Assembly: GCA_017309015.1 (NCBI GenBank)
Contig: JAEDAG010000001.1
Coordinates: 354,223-418,222 of the forward strand
DNA from: Faecalicatena absiana
GTDB taxonomy: Bacteria > Bacillota > Bacilli > Lactobacillales > Lactobacillaceae
Reading direction: 5' to 3'
DNA: 64,000 bases
Shown here piece after piece: positions 1 to 8,540 of this stretch. The position numbers were made by a program, and so were the translations under genes. The notes below the pieces were generated by a model. It was not told the origin of the DNA and searched no databases. It saw nothing but the letters and a program-made list of their open reading frames with translations. Numbering within the stretch: position 1 is the stretch's first letter; each line of letters begins with the position of its first letter.

Positions 1-464
1 CTCCCGATTCTTTGGTCTGGCAACAAGGCGAAGTCGACCTTGTAGCCAGCCTTTTCGATGGCTTCAAAGGCGTCCCCTTCTTCCTGAGTGAAGGATTGGT
101 TGTCGCCCAGCTTGATGGCGCCGGCCCGGTCATTGCCTGGCCCAACATTGACAGTCTTAACGTCGCTTGGCTTGAAGCCTTCGTCAACCAAGATCTTCTT
201 CATGTCCAACGGACTCTTGGTAATCAAGAAGTAACGGGTGTCTGAGTTGAGAACCTTGTCTTGCACCTTCAGGAAGTGTTCCATGGTCCAAACGAAAGTC
301 TTCTTGCCTTCAGCAGCTGCCTTGTAAGCTTCCTTCAAGATCTTGTTGGTAGCTGCCTTGTCGTTAACCGCGATAATCCCGTCACATGGCATTTCCTTGC
401 CCCAACGAGTAGTGATCAAGCCGTGAATCATCCGGTCGTCAATTCTTACAAATGATACTGACAT
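1..464 (-). CDS. PTS mannose/fructose/sorbose-family IIB subunit (3' end cut by window)
   Basis: Cytoplasmic IIB component of a mannose-class PTS permease; it takes phosphate from IIA and passes it to the sugar bound by IIC/IID. The translation opens MSVSFVRIDDRMIHG, the family signature, with His14 as the expected phospho-acceptor. About 154 residues are visible and the family is near 160, so only the last few codons are missing. The ATG at 462-464 has a good upstream AGGAGG-type site. It follows the IIA gene by 24 bases, so the two are co-transcribed, and IIC and IID genes are expected beyond the window edge. Sugar specificity cannot be read from this fragment. Confidence 0.93.
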   Translation of the reverse strand, partial: MSVSFVRIDDRMIHGLITTRWGKEMPCDGIIAVNDKAATNKILKEAYKAAAEGKKTFVWTMEHFLKVQDKVLNSDTRYFLITKSPLDMKKILVDEGFKPSDVKTVNVGPGNDRAGAIKLGDNQSFTQEEGDAFEAIEKAGYKVDFALLPDQRIG

Positions 465-488
465 TTTAATTTCCTCCTACTTGCTTAA

Positions 489-932
489 TTAAATGTCATC
501 TTCATCATCGTCCGCATCAGAGGAAGGGACCTTATATTCTTGCAGAGCTTGCTTGGCTTCGCCTAAAGCAGTCTGGGCCAGCAGGTCGCGGTCCATCCCG
601 TCCAGTGAAACGACAACGGTTAAAGCCATGGTAAAGTTCATCCCGCCCAGGATAGTGGCACGGTCAAGCAAACCATGTTCGTTGAAGACATTCATGAAGG
701 TGGTCAAAGGACTGCCCCCGATCAAGTCGGCTAAAATCATGAATTCATCATCATCATTAAACTTGTGAGCATCAAGCAGTGCTTCGACTTCCTTCTTGAA
801 GTCATCAGCGGATTTGCCATTGTGCAAGCCGATCGCAAAGACACGTTCAGCCGCGTCGCCCGCGAACATTTCCAGAGAGGTCTTCAGCCCCTCAGCAAAC
901 TTGCCATGCGATACCAAAAATACGTACTTCAA
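489..932 (-). CDS. PTS mannose-family IIA subunit
   Basis: Cytoplasmic IIA component that receives phosphate from HPr. The N-terminus MKYVFLVSHGKFAEG carries the active-site His9 in the usual context, and the 147-residue length is normal for a stand-alone IIA-Man domain. The C-terminal tail is strongly acidic (DADDDEDDI). The start is a TTG at 930-932 behind a clear GGAGG site; no ATG fits better. First visible gene of the operon with IIB. A near-consensus cre sequence and a -10 box lie just upstream, suggesting catabolite control. Whether it is a glucose/mannose or another carrier is unknown from sequence alone. Confidence 0.93.
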   Translation of the reverse strand: MKYVFLVSHGKFAEGLKTSLEMFAGDAAERVFAIGLHNGKSADDFKKEVEALLDAHKFNDDDEFMILADLIGGSPLTTFMNVFNEHGLLDRATILGGMNFTMALTVVVSLDGMDRDLLAQTALGEAKQALQEYKVPSSDADDDEDDI

Positions 933-961
933 TTTCTTACCTCCTTGCTAACTTTGATTAA

Positions 962-988
962 AGTATAACAAGTCGCAAAACGCTTACA
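962..988 (-). promoter_or_regulatory. Putative PTS operon promoter with overlapping cre site
   Basis: On the minus strand a TATACT -10 box (962-967) lies 30 bases before the TTG start, with only a weak -35. TGTAAGCGTTTTGC (975-988) closely matches the CcpA-binding cre consensus and lies inside the promoter, so it would repress or modulate the PTS operon. Seen by eye only; no alignment was made. Confidence 0.45.
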
Positions 989-1023
989 TAGTGTCAGATG
1001 TAACCACTTCCAGCCAAAATTAG

Positions 1024-1069
1024 GTGGCATTTGTCACTCTCTTGGCGTGCCACATGTGACATTTGTCAT
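1024..1069. repeat. Two 14-bp direct repeats, candidate regulator binding sites
   Basis: GTGGCATTTGTCAC (1024-1037) and GTGACATTTGTCAT (1056-1069) match at 12 of 14 positions and start 32 bp apart, close to three helical turns. They sit in the divergent region between the PTS operon and the sensory gene cluster, just upstream of a possible plus-strand promoter (TTGTCT at 1080-1085). This placement suits an activator such as the response regulator encoded at 3507-4190; that assignment is inference. Confidence 0.5.
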
Positions 1070-1164
1070 CCGTCTTTCATTGTCTTTTATTCAACAAATC
1101 GGCTAAACTATAAGCGAGTGTTTTAAAGTGAAGCACAATTATAAGATAGGAAAGAAAATAGAAA

Positions 1165-2148
1165 ATGGTGAAAAAGCATAATCGAGTTTGGATGAAGCGG
1201 CTGAGCTACGCGGCAATTTGGCTGACCGCCGTTGTCTGTGCCTTCTTGCTCGTTTTTTATCATCCTTGGTTCAACCAGCAGCGTCTCATCGGAACTACCT
1301 ACATGACCATGAACAACAACTTTTACGTGGTCTTGAACGAGCAAATTGCCAACGCCGTCAACCGCCAAGGCGACCAGCTCCTGACGCGGGACCCGGCCCT
1401 CAAAATCTCCAAGCAGGTTGACCAGATCAATGATTTCATCAGACAAGGCGTGGCGGTCATCGTGATTGCCCCCGTTAACGGCAACTCGGTCAAGATCCAT
1501 CATGCCCTCCAGCGGGCCCACCAGCGCGGGATCAAGATCATCGACGTCGATACGGAACTCAAGTGGAAGAGCGATGCTGACTGCATTATCACGTCCAACA
1601 ACTACAAAGCGGGAGTCCTGGAAGCCAAGTACATGATGGCCCGCCAGAAGACGGCCAGGATTCTCTTGCTTGAGCAGTCGACGGCCTTCTCCGCGATTCA
1701 AAGAATCGATGGCTTTACTGATACCGTTCGGGCCTCAAAGAAGCACGGCAAGTACCAGATTGTTGGCAAGCTGGAAACTTATGGGCAATCGGAAATCACC
1801 CTGCCCAAAGTTGAAAAGTTCATCGACCAGGGGACGAAATTCGACACGGTCATGGCCTTAAACGACCAAGCCGCCGTTGGTGCCCTTTCCGCGATTGACG
1901 CCAAGAAAATCAAGCGCCAAATCTCCGTCTACAGCGTTGACGGTGCCCCCAACATGAAAGGCTTGATCGGCAAGAACGTCAACGCCGTCGCCACCTCGGC
2001 CCAGTCGCCTGTGGCCATTGGCACCTTGACGGGAAAGACGATCTACAAGCTGCTGAATGGAGAAAAGGTTGACAAGTGGCTGGTCACCCCAGTCAAGCTC
2101 ATCGACCGCTACAATATTGCAAACTATAGTAGAACGGGGTGGCAATAA
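1165..2148 (+). CDS. Membrane-anchored RbsB-like sugar-binding protein
   Basis: Periplasmic-binding-protein-like domain of the ribose/LacI type (Peripla_BP_4) on the outer face of the membrane. Residues 13-32 form one hydrophobic segment with no lipobox Cys and no clear signal-peptidase site, so it is probably an anchored sensor rather than a free transporter subunit. The body has the usual fold order, including VIVIAPVNGNS, DADCIITSNN and DTVMALNDQAAVGAL. 327 residues. Its stop overlaps the kinase start (TAATG), so they are translationally coupled. No permease or ATPase gene is nearby. The likely role is to bind an external sugar and signal to the kinase, as XylFII does for LytS; that role is inference. 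Confidence 0.82.
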   Translation: MVKKHNRVWMKRLSYAAIWLTAVVCAFLLVFYHPWFNQQRLIGTTYMTMNNNFYVVLNEQIANAVNRQGDQLLTRDPALKISKQVDQINDFIRQGVAVIVIAPVNGNSVKIHHALQRAHQRGIKIIDVDTELKWKSDADCIITSNNYKAGVLEAKYMMARQKTARILLLEQSTAFSAIQRIDGFTDTVRASKKHGKYQIVGKLETYGQSEITLPKVEKFIDQGTKFDTVMALNDQAAVGALSAIDAKKIKRQISVYSVDGAPNMKGLIGKNVNAVATSAQSPVAIGTLTGKTIYKLLNGEKVDKWLVTPVKLIDRYNIANYSRTGWQ

Positions 2149-3467
2149 TGAACGTGAAACTTAAGCGGCTGCTCTTGCTCCGCCGGGTCATGCTCTGGCT
2201 CAACGCCTGGATCGTCCTCTTTGACTCATCCCTCTTCTACTCAGCTTCCAACCTGATCGTGCTTCAAAAGAACAGCTACCAATTCCTGCTCCAGCTCAAC
2301 CGCCTGCCGCTGGCCCCAGCCCGGATCTTCTGGTCAGCCAACCTCTTGATGCTGGCCTTGATTCTCCTGATGACCTACCGCCATCATGCCTCGCATTCAA
2401 CGGGGATGGCCGTCTACTTCTTCACCGGTGAAACCATCTTGGCCGCCTTGATCTATCTCAGCCTGCAGATGACCTATAACGGGATCTTCTTGCTGATCTT
2501 GATCGATTACTTCCTTTATAGCCGCAACATGGACCACATCCACCACCTGCCTTTCTGGGCAGCGATTGCCGCGGTCTTCTTGCTCTTGTACTCAATCTCC
2601 TCATTCTCAATCATGGGCGACTACTTCAAGATGCCAAGCCTAGCGACCTATATCAGATTCCTGCCCTTTAAGTTCCGGTCATTTTTGACCTTGATTCAGA
2701 ATTTCCAAGTGACCTTAAACCTGCTCCTGTTCATCAGCATCATCGTCTTCTACGGGATGTACCTGCTGGCAGAAGAGCGCGATATTCAAGAGGCATTGGA
2801 GAAGGCCGACCGGGCCAACAAAGAGCTGCAAAACTATGCCGCCCTGTCGGAAAAGATTGCCCAAAACCGGGAAAGAAAGCGGATCGCCCGCGACATTCAC
2901 GACACGGTCGGCCATACCCTGACTGGGATCGCGGCCGGCGTTGATGCCGCCAAGGTCTTGATCGACATCAATCCGCAAGCGGCCAAGACCCAGCTGGACA
3001 AGATCTCGCAAGCCGTCAAAAGCGGGATCAAGGGAGTCCGCAAGACCCTGAACCAGATGCGGCCAGGCGCCTTGTCCAATTACACCCTGGAAACGTCTTT
3101 GCGCAAGATGCTGGAAGAATACAGCGATATTTCGCGGCTGAAGATCCAGTTCAACTATCAGTGGCAGAACCCTGACTTTGAGAAGACGACCGAGAACGTC
3201 ATCTTCCACATCATTGAAGAATCTATCACCAATTCTTTGCGTCACGGGCATGCCAGTGCGGTCATGATCGACTGCTTGGAAAATGAGCATGTCTACCTGT
3301 TGCAAATTCAAGACAACGGAACCGGGGCCAAGAATTTCAAGCCGGGTTTCGGAATCACGCAAATGCGCGAGCGCGTCGCGATTATCAATGGTCAAATGAC
3401 GATTGACAGCGAAAATGGGTTTAAAATAGTTGTTGAAATTCCCAAAGAGAAAGAAAAACTGAATTAA
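2148..3467 (+). CDS. Sensor histidine kinase, NarL/DegS type
   Basis: Two-component sensor kinase. The N-terminal 215 or so residues hold several hydrophobic segments (about five or six), then a coiled linker, a HisKA_3 domain with the motif RDIHDTVGH (phospho-His near residue 251) and a C-terminal HATPase domain with the N-box ESITNSLRHGHA and a glycine-rich GFGITQMRERV. 439 residues from the ATG at 2148, chosen because it overlaps the upstream stop and has GGGGTGG before it; a GTG at 2139 is the alternative. The few extracellular loops are short, so ligand recognition probably depends on the flanking binding proteins. Confidence 0.9.
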   Translation: MNVKLKRLLLLRRVMLWLNAWIVLFDSSLFYSASNLIVLQKNSYQFLLQLNRLPLAPARIFWSANLLMLALILLMTYRHHASHSTGMAVYFFTGETILAALIYLSLQMTYNGIFLLILIDYFLYSRNMDHIHHLPFWAAIAAVFLLLYSISSFSIMGDYFKMPSLATYIRFLPFKFRSFLTLIQNFQVTLNLLLFISIIVFYGMYLLAEERDIQEALEKADRANKELQNYAALSEKIAQNRERKRIARDIHDTVGHTLTGIAAGVDAAKVLIDINPQAAKTQLDKISQAVKSGIKGVRKTLNQMRPGALSNYTLETSLRKMLEEYSDISRLKIQFNYQWQNPDFEKTTENVIFHIIEESITNSLRHGHASAVMIDCLENEHVYLLQIQDNGTGAKNFKPGFGITQMRERVAIINGQMTIDSENGFKIVVEIPKEKEKLN

Positions 3468-3506
3468 TTGTCGATTTTGTAGATATAGAAAGTTGAGGCT
3501 GCAAAC

Positions 3507-4190
3507 ATGATTAAAGTTTTAATTGCCGATGACCAGACTTTGATCCGCGACTCCATCAAGATCATCCTGGAGGCAGCGGGCAAGTTTGAAGTTACTGGCA
3601 CAGTCGGCAATGGAAAGGAAGTCCTGGAAGCAATCGAGCAAAACCAGCCGGATGTAATTCTGATGGATATCCGCATGCCGGAAATGGATGGCACCGTCTG
3701 CACCAAATACGTCAAACAGCGCCACCCTGAAATCAAAGTCATCATCCTGACAACTTTTGACGATGACGACTTTATCTTCAGTGCCTTGAAGTACGGGGCT
3801 TCCGGCTACCTGCTCAAGGGGGTTGAGCCTAAGGAGCTCTACAGCGCGATTGAAACGGTCTACCATGGCGGTGCCATGATCAACCCCAACATTGCCCAGA
3901 AGGTCTTCACCCTCTTCTCCAAAATGGCGCAATCCAACTATGCCATCCAGGTTAACGACAAGGATGCCCACGACTTCAGCAAGCACGAGTGGCAAGTCAT
4001 CCAGCAGGTTGGCCTGGGCTTGTCCAACAAGGAGATTGCCGCCAAGCTCTACCTGAGCGAGGGAACCGTCAGAAACTATATTTCAAAGATTTTGGACAAA
4101 TTGGACCTGCGCGACCGAACCCAGCTGGCCATCTGGGCCGTGCAGACCGGCGTAACGAGTGAGAATATTCCAGATGACGACCAGAAATAA
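3507..4190 (+). CDS. LuxR/NarL-family response regulator
   Basis: DNA-binding response regulator, partner of the kinase ending 39 bases upstream. Receiver domain at residues 1-120 with the acidic pair D8/D9, phospho-acceptor Asp54 (ILMDIRMPEMDG), a conserved Thr in ILTTF and Lys104 (GYLLKG). The C-terminal helix-turn-helix, about residues 150-215, has LSNKEIAAKLYLSEGTVRN. 227 residues, normal length. Candidate targets are the direct repeats at 1024-1069 and hence the PTS operon and its own cluster; this is inference from position. Confidence 0.93.
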   Translation: MIKVLIADDQTLIRDSIKIILEAAGKFEVTGTVGNGKEVLEAIEQNQPDVILMDIRMPEMDGTVCTKYVKQRHPEIKVIILTTFDDDDFIFSALKYGASGYLLKGVEPKELYSAIETVYHGGAMINPNIAQKVFTLFSKMAQSNYAIQVNDKDAHDFSKHEWQVIQQVGLGLSNKEIAAKLYLSEGTVRNYISKILDKLDLRDRTQLAIWAVQTGVTSENIPDDDQK

Positions 4191-5463
4191 GTACTACCTC
4201 ATTTTCTTCATTGCAATCATCGCCGCCTCCCTGGCTACTGGCGTCTTTAGTCACTACCACCAGCAAAAGCAGGTCCTGACCCTGGGCGTCTATACCGGCA
4301 GCAGCTGGGACGTGCCCAATGGCAAGCCCTATCAGATGATCGATTATGCGATCAAAGAGTTTGAAAAGAAGCATCCGAACGTCGAGGTCAAATATGAGAC
4401 TGGGGTGACCAAGAACGACTACCTAAACTGGCTCAGTGGCAAGATCGTTTCCGGGAAAATGCCTGACCTGGTCCTGGTTCCCGACTCAGCCTTCTCCACC
4501 CTGGCCAGCGAAGGAGCCTTCATGGACCTGAACCCCTTCTTGATCAGAGACGACATCAAACTTTCCGACTATTACCCAAGCCTGGTCAAAGCCACCCAGT
4601 ATTATGGCAAGCAAGTTGCCCTGCCTTATGAGGCCAATCCTGAGCTGCTCTTGTACAACAAGAGCCTCCTGGCTAAGAAAGGCCTGCCGACCTCTTGGAA
4701 GCAGCTGACGCCTGAAAAGTTTGGCTACTTGTGCAGCAAGATTTCCTCAAGCAAGGAGCATACTTTCGGAACTACCGCCGACTATGACTGGTATCAGGCC
4801 ACTTTGTCCTATGGCGCCCAGATCTTGAGCAATGACGGCAATGAGGTCAACTTAAACACGCCGAAGTTTTTGAAGGCTTTGAAACTGATGCAGCAAATCG
4901 ACAATGCCTCACAGAACACCAACGTCACCAATGACATGTTTGACCGGGGGAAAGTGGCCTTTGAGCCGATGACGCTGGCCCAGTACCGAACCTATACTTC
5001 CTACCCCTACCACGTCACCCGCTCTTTCAATTTCAAGGTCAATTGCCGGCAAATGCCCGCCGAAAAAGGCGTCAGCAGTACCAGCGTTGAAAACACCAGC
5101 TGGGCGATTTCCAGCGCGAGCCACCACAGCGTGCTGGCTTGGGAATTCTTGAAATTGGTCTGCTGCAATCCCAAGATGCAGCAACGGGTGATGACCTACT
5201 CCAGCGCCAGCGCGGTCTTGAAGCAGGTCGTCAGAAGCGCTGCCACCAACAAGATTCTTCACCAGTACTCTTCCGACCAGCAGACCCTGACCAACAAGAA
5301 GCTAGACCAAATTCTGGCCAACGGCCACACGCATCCCCGAATCCGCAACTACAGCCAGCTCTATTCCAGGCTTGACTACATGCTTACCGAGGCCCTGGCG
5401 CATGGCGACAGCGATGCTGAGCTCGATGAGATTCAGTCCACGGTCAGCAACCTCTTGAAATAG
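4174..5463 (+). CDS. Extracellular sugar-binding protein, family 1, membrane-anchored
   Basis: Family 1 solute-binding protein (MalE-like). Residues 7-25 form an N-terminal hydrophobic segment with no lipobox cysteine, again suggesting an anchor. The mature part has typical features such as PDLVLVPDSAF and LPYEANPELLLYN and a C-terminal region common to sugar-binding proteins. The start overlaps the response regulator by 17 bases; an upstream GTG at 4159 is possible and would add five residues. No ABC permease or ATPase follows; an intrinsic terminator closes the operon. It is probably a second sensory binding protein of the cluster rather than a transporter part. Confidence 0.85.
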   Translation: MTTRNKYYLIFFIAIIAASLATGVFSHYHQQKQVLTLGVYTGSSWDVPNGKPYQMIDYAIKEFEKKHPNVEVKYETGVTKNDYLNWLSGKIVSGKMPDLVLVPDSAFSTLASEGAFMDLNPFLIRDDIKLSDYYPSLVKATQYYGKQVALPYEANPELLLYNKSLLAKKGLPTSWKQLTPEKFGYLCSKISSSKEHTFGTTADYDWYQATLSYGAQILSNDGNEVNLNTPKFLKALKLMQQIDNASQNTNVTNDMFDRGKVAFEPMTLAQYRTYTSYPYHVTRSFNFKVNCRQMPAEKGVSSTSVENTSWAISSASHHSVLAWEFLKLVCCNPKMQQRVMTYSSASAVLKQVVRSAATNKILHQYSSDQQTLTNKKLDQILANGHTHPRIRNYSQLYSRLDYMLTEALAHGDSDAELDEIQSTVSNLLK

Positions 5464-5502
5464 GTGAAAACGCGAGTCAGACCAGAAGTTAGTCTGCCTA
5501 CC

Positions 5503-5542
5503 AAAAAAGAGTTCTTTCTCGAAACGGAAAGAACTCTTTTTT
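5503..5542. terminator. Bidirectional intrinsic terminator
   Basis: A perfect 16-bp stem (AAAAAAGAGTTCTTTC with its complement) around an 8-base loop, with A/T runs on both sides. It ends the sensory operon on the plus strand and the PEBP gene on the minus strand. Confidence 0.9.
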
Positions 5543-5545
5543 AGA

Positions 5546-6037
5546 TTATGCCCGTGCTGGAATGTCATAGCGGCTTTCTGCCAAGACCTTGCCCTTCAGG
5601 GCTCTTAAGAAGTCATTGTAGTAGTACGGTGCTGGCAGATTCAGCTTGTCACTGAGGGCATAGACGCGCAAGGTGTAGTCATGGTCCTTGTCTGGCGGCG
5701 TTGGCCCAATATAGCCCGCGTGCACCGCGGCTGGCTCATTTAAAAGCTTGGAGACCGTTGAGTTGTAGCCTTGTGGCCCCGCGTAAGTCCGGCTGAAATC
5801 TTCCGGAATCTCGCTGGCAACTGGAACGTCGCTCACCACCCAGTGAATCCAGGCAAAGCCGCAGACCGGAATTGAATCGTAGTCAACCAGTGACCAAGCC
5901 AGATACTTGGTGCCTTCCGGCAGGCCGCTCAACTCAAATGGAAAAGAGATGACCGCCGAGCCGGCTTCCTTGACCGTTGCCCGCTTGGCATATTTGTCCG
6001 GCAAAAAGCCATTTTCAAGATGAAGCTTGATTTCCAT
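5546..6037 (-). CDS. YbhB/YbcL-family PEBP-like protein
   Basis: Phosphatidylethanolamine-binding-protein superfamily, the bacterial Raf-kinase-inhibitor-like group. Motifs seen are the Asp-Tyr pair in WSLVDYDSIP and the HWVV segment, followed by the glycine-rich region YAGPQGYNS and GYIGPTPPDKDH, which form the ligand pocket. 163 residues, no signal peptide, so cytoplasmic. Single-gene unit, divergent from the MFS gene. The natural ligand of this family in bacteria is mostly unknown, so no specific function is assigned. Confidence 0.88.
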   Translation of the reverse strand: MEIKLHLENGFLPDKYAKRATVKEAGSAVISFPFELSGLPEGTKYLAWSLVDYDSIPVCGFAWIHWVVSDVPVASEIPEDFSRTYAGPQGYNSTVSKLLNEPAAVHAGYIGPTPPDKDHDYTLRVYALSDKLNLPAPYYYNDFLRALKGKVLAESRYDIPARA

Positions 6038-6184
6038 ATAAATGCCTTCTTTCTTTTAAACTTCCCCCTTATTCTAGCAAAAAAGTCATGGTGAAATCTG
6101 ATATTAATACAAGGGCTAAATTTTGCTAGACTAAGAGCTGAATGCTAGCTAATCTGTCGTAAACTATTTTAATTTTGAGGAAAA

Positions 6185-7363
6185 ATGTCTAAATATCGAA
6201 TTCAATCAATATTATTTGTATTCGTTGCCTTCATGCTTGGCTGCAACGAATACATGATCGTCGGCGTCCTGCCAGATATTTCCCGGGAAATAGGCGCCTC
6301 ACTCTCCAGTCTGGGCTATCTGGTGACCGTCTTTGCCCTGGTCTATGCCCTATCCACGCCCCTGGTCACCTCGCTGACCCGCTATCTGAAGCGCCACCAG
6401 CTGCTCTACCTCTTGCTGGTCATTTTCTTGCTTGGCAACACCTGGACAGCCCTGTCAACCAGCTACCTGTCCCTGCTCTTGTCCAGAATCATGTCGGCCA
6501 CGACGGCTGGAGCGATTATTTCCCTGGTTCTGGTCATTGCCAACTTCGTGGCGCCGCTGGACAAGCGGGCTTCACTCCTGTCCTGGATCTTCGCGGGCTT
6601 TTCGATTGCCTCAATCATCGGTCTGCCAATCGGCACTTTGATCTCTACGACCTGGTCCTGGCATGCCAGCTTCTGGCTGATCTCAGTCCTGACGGTTGTC
6701 GTCTTGATCCTGGTCTGCTTGTACGTGCCGAAAGATACTCCCCAAGCCGCGCCCCAGAAAGGCCAAAAGCAGCTTGCCATCTTCAAGGACCCCAACATCC
6801 GCTTGGTCATCTGCTTCGTCATTCTGACCTGTGCCGCCCAGTATACCTACTACACCTACATTCGCTCACTTATTACCGATTACATGCAATTGCCGGCCAG
6901 CTTGCTCAACCTGCTCCTGCTACTGCTAGGCGTGGCCTTCATCATTGGCAACAAGAGCGGAGGCTTATTAGCTGACCATGGCGGCCTGCAGCATCTGCCA
7001 ATGGTCTACTTGCTCCAAACCCTCCTGCTCTTGCTGGTCAACCCCCTCTTCAAGTCTGCCTGGCTGGCCTTTGCGGCTGTCTTCCTGGTCTGTGTCTGCA
7101 ACGCCAGTTATGGCGCCGCCCTGCAAGTCTACTTCCTGGATACCGCGTCCAAGAACTACCCGCAGTCCATGGACCTGGCTTCCAGCTTCAACTCGATTTT
7201 CGCCAATGTCGGCATTTCCTTGGGCTCTTTCACCGCTGCCCGGGTAGCCGGCCTGACTTCAATTGGCCAGACCACTTATTTTGGAGCAGTCTTCTCCTTT
7301 CTCGCCACCTGTTTGATCTGGCTGGCAGCCAGACGGCTTCGCGCCAAAGAAGCACATGAATGA
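6185..7363 (+). CDS. MFS transporter, DHA1/AraJ-type exporter
   Basis: Twelve predicted membrane helices over 392 residues, with a central cytoplasmic loop rich in Gln/Lys near residue 195. The first helix contains GCNEYMIVGVLPDIS, typical of the AraJ/YdhP branch of drug:H+ antiporters. The start ATG has a TTGAGGAAAA site. Followed at once by a terminator, so monocistronic. Substrate unknown; sugar efflux or drug efflux are the usual activities in this branch. Confidence 0.88.
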   Translation: MSKYRIQSILFVFVAFMLGCNEYMIVGVLPDISREIGASLSSLGYLVTVFALVYALSTPLVTSLTRYLKRHQLLYLLLVIFLLGNTWTALSTSYLSLLLSRIMSATTAGAIISLVLVIANFVAPLDKRASLLSWIFAGFSIASIIGLPIGTLISTTWSWHASFWLISVLTVVVLILVCLYVPKDTPQAAPQKGQKQLAIFKDPNIRLVICFVILTCAAQYTYYTYIRSLITDYMQLPASLLNLLLLLLGVAFIIGNKSGGLLADHGGLQHLPMVYLLQTLLLLLVNPLFKSAWLAFAAVFLVCVCNASYGAALQVYFLDTASKNYPQSMDLASSFNSIFANVGISLGSFTAARVAGLTSIGQTTYFGAVFSFLATCLIWLAARRLRAKEAHE

Positions 7364-7366
7364 ACT

Positions 7367-7397
7367 AAGCCCGTTCGCTTGCAGTGAACGGGCTTTT
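7367..7397. terminator. Intrinsic terminator
   Basis: AAGCCCGTTC pairs with GAACGGGCTT across a 9-base loop, followed by TTTTGCTT on the plus strand. It ends the MFS gene and may also act for the convergent Nudix gene. Confidence 0.85.
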
Positions 7398-7399
7398 GC

Positions 7400-8020
7400 T
7401 TAGTCAAACAAGGTCTTCCAGTTGGGAGTGCGGTAAGCGGCAAAGCACATCTTGATCTGCGCGGTTGAGTTCTTGTTCTCCGCCACGTTTGGCAGCTCAT
7501 CCTCTCCAAACCAGCCAGACTGGACGGTTTCGATATTCGCCGCAAACTCTCCGCCAAGGGGCCGGCACAGGTAGTAGATATCGGTAATCCCGTAGGGGTG
7601 AATTGAACCGTGGTGCTTAAAGTGGTCCTGGACGGCAATCACGCTCATGACCTCAATGTCCAGACCCGACTCCTCTTTGGTCTCCTTGACCGCGTTGTCG
7701 GCTGGCGACTGATCCACGTCGCACCAGCCGCCTGGCAGGGACCAGTGCCCCTCCTTCTCCTGCACCATCAGGATCTTGCCATCCTTGAAGATCGCTGCCC
7801 TGGTGGCAATTTTGGGCGTTTGATAGCCGATTTCATTGCAAAAGAGCCCCTTAACCTGGTCATAGTCAAGCCCGCTCTTTTCCGCCAACATCTCGGCCGC
7901 GATCTCCCGGATCCGCTGGTAGCGCTCAGTATCGAAAACGTCTTTGGAATAAGCCTGGCCGGTTTGGCCAATGGCCTGCAGCTCCATCGCCCAATCGATC
8001 ACCTGGTCTCCCTTCTTCAT
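7400..8020 (-). CDS. Nudix hydrolase with Nudix_N_2 domain
   Basis: Cytoplasmic hydrolase of nucleoside-diphosphate-linked substrates, ADP-ribose pyrophosphatase-like. The N-terminal 60 residues form the helical Nudix_N_2 domain; the Nudix domain follows with the box starting at GWCDVDQSPADNAVKE and ending EESGL. Relative to the textbook box the first Glu is Gln and the Arg is Lys, while the REUXEE acidic core is kept. The ATG at 8018-8020 lies 8 bases after GGAGG; an upstream TTG would add one residue. About 206 residues. Substrate not predictable. Confidence 0.85.
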   Translation of the reverse strand: MKKGDQVIDWAMELQAIGQTGQAYSKDVFDTERYQRIREIAAEMLAEKSGLDYDQVKGLFCNEIGYQTPKIATRAAIFKDGKILMVQEKEGHWSLPGGWCDVDQSPADNAVKETKEESGLDIEVMSVIAVQDHFKHHGSIHPYGITDIYYLCRPLGGEFAANIETVQSGWFGEDELPNVAENKNSTAQIKMCFAAYRTPNWKTLFD

Positions 8021-8065
8021 CAAAAATTCCTCCTTTTTTCCACAAATAGCTAGCTTAATCCAATT

Positions 8066-8300
8066 CTAGCACGCGCGAGAGACTTTTGCCTGTGGACAAA
8101 AGAAGAGCCCACAGGCATCAAAGTTGATGACTGTGAGCTTCAGCTTTAGCAAATGTAATGTTAGGTGTGTGCAGATTAGATCGAAAAGTTGTTTACGCGA
8201 TAGGCTGTGTCCTCCTCTATCTATAACATAAATAACAATCGACCGTTTCCTGCCAAGCAATGCTGCTTCCCACGGCCATTTCTTGGCAGGGAGCGATCAT
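8066..8300 (-). other. Intergenic region with two inverted repeats and a possible decayed small ORF
   Basis: No convincing gene between 8021 and 8540. An imperfect inverted repeat at 8105-8140 (GCCCACAG..CTGTGAGC type) is followed on the minus strand by a T-rich stretch, like a terminator. A second one pairs CCTGCCAAG (8249-8257) with CTTGGCAGG (8282-8290). Between them is AGGAGG on the minus strand but no start codon at a proper distance; the open frame after it is short and hydrophobic in part. It could be a broken small toxic-peptide locus or a structured RNA. Weakly supported. Confidence 0.3.
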
Positions 8301-8540
8301 TCTTAGGAGCTGTTTGAGCTTCTAATTTACGATTAATTGTATTTTAACATTGCTGAATATGCAAGCCATATCAGAAATATTTTTAATTTTAGTATTTGAC
8401 CTGTCTTAGTTAACAAAATGAGGAATAACTGGAAACAACAATTAAGCCGCGAAGCTGCCGCCCGATTTTTCAGCTCAGGCCAGCACAATTGGCGTAAACT
8501 AGATAGTGAATCACTTTATTAGGAAAGGAAAGCGCCTTTT

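Noticed and set aside
933-1100. Sigma-54 (-24/-12) promoter for the PTS operon, common for mannose-class PTS
   Set aside because: TGGCAC occurs on the minus strand, but without TTGC at the needed distance; a TATACT box with cre fits better.
1123-1701. 192-codon minus-strand frame opposite the first sugar-binding protein
   Set aside because: Antisense shadow with no start site; the plus-strand gene has clear domain motifs and operon context.
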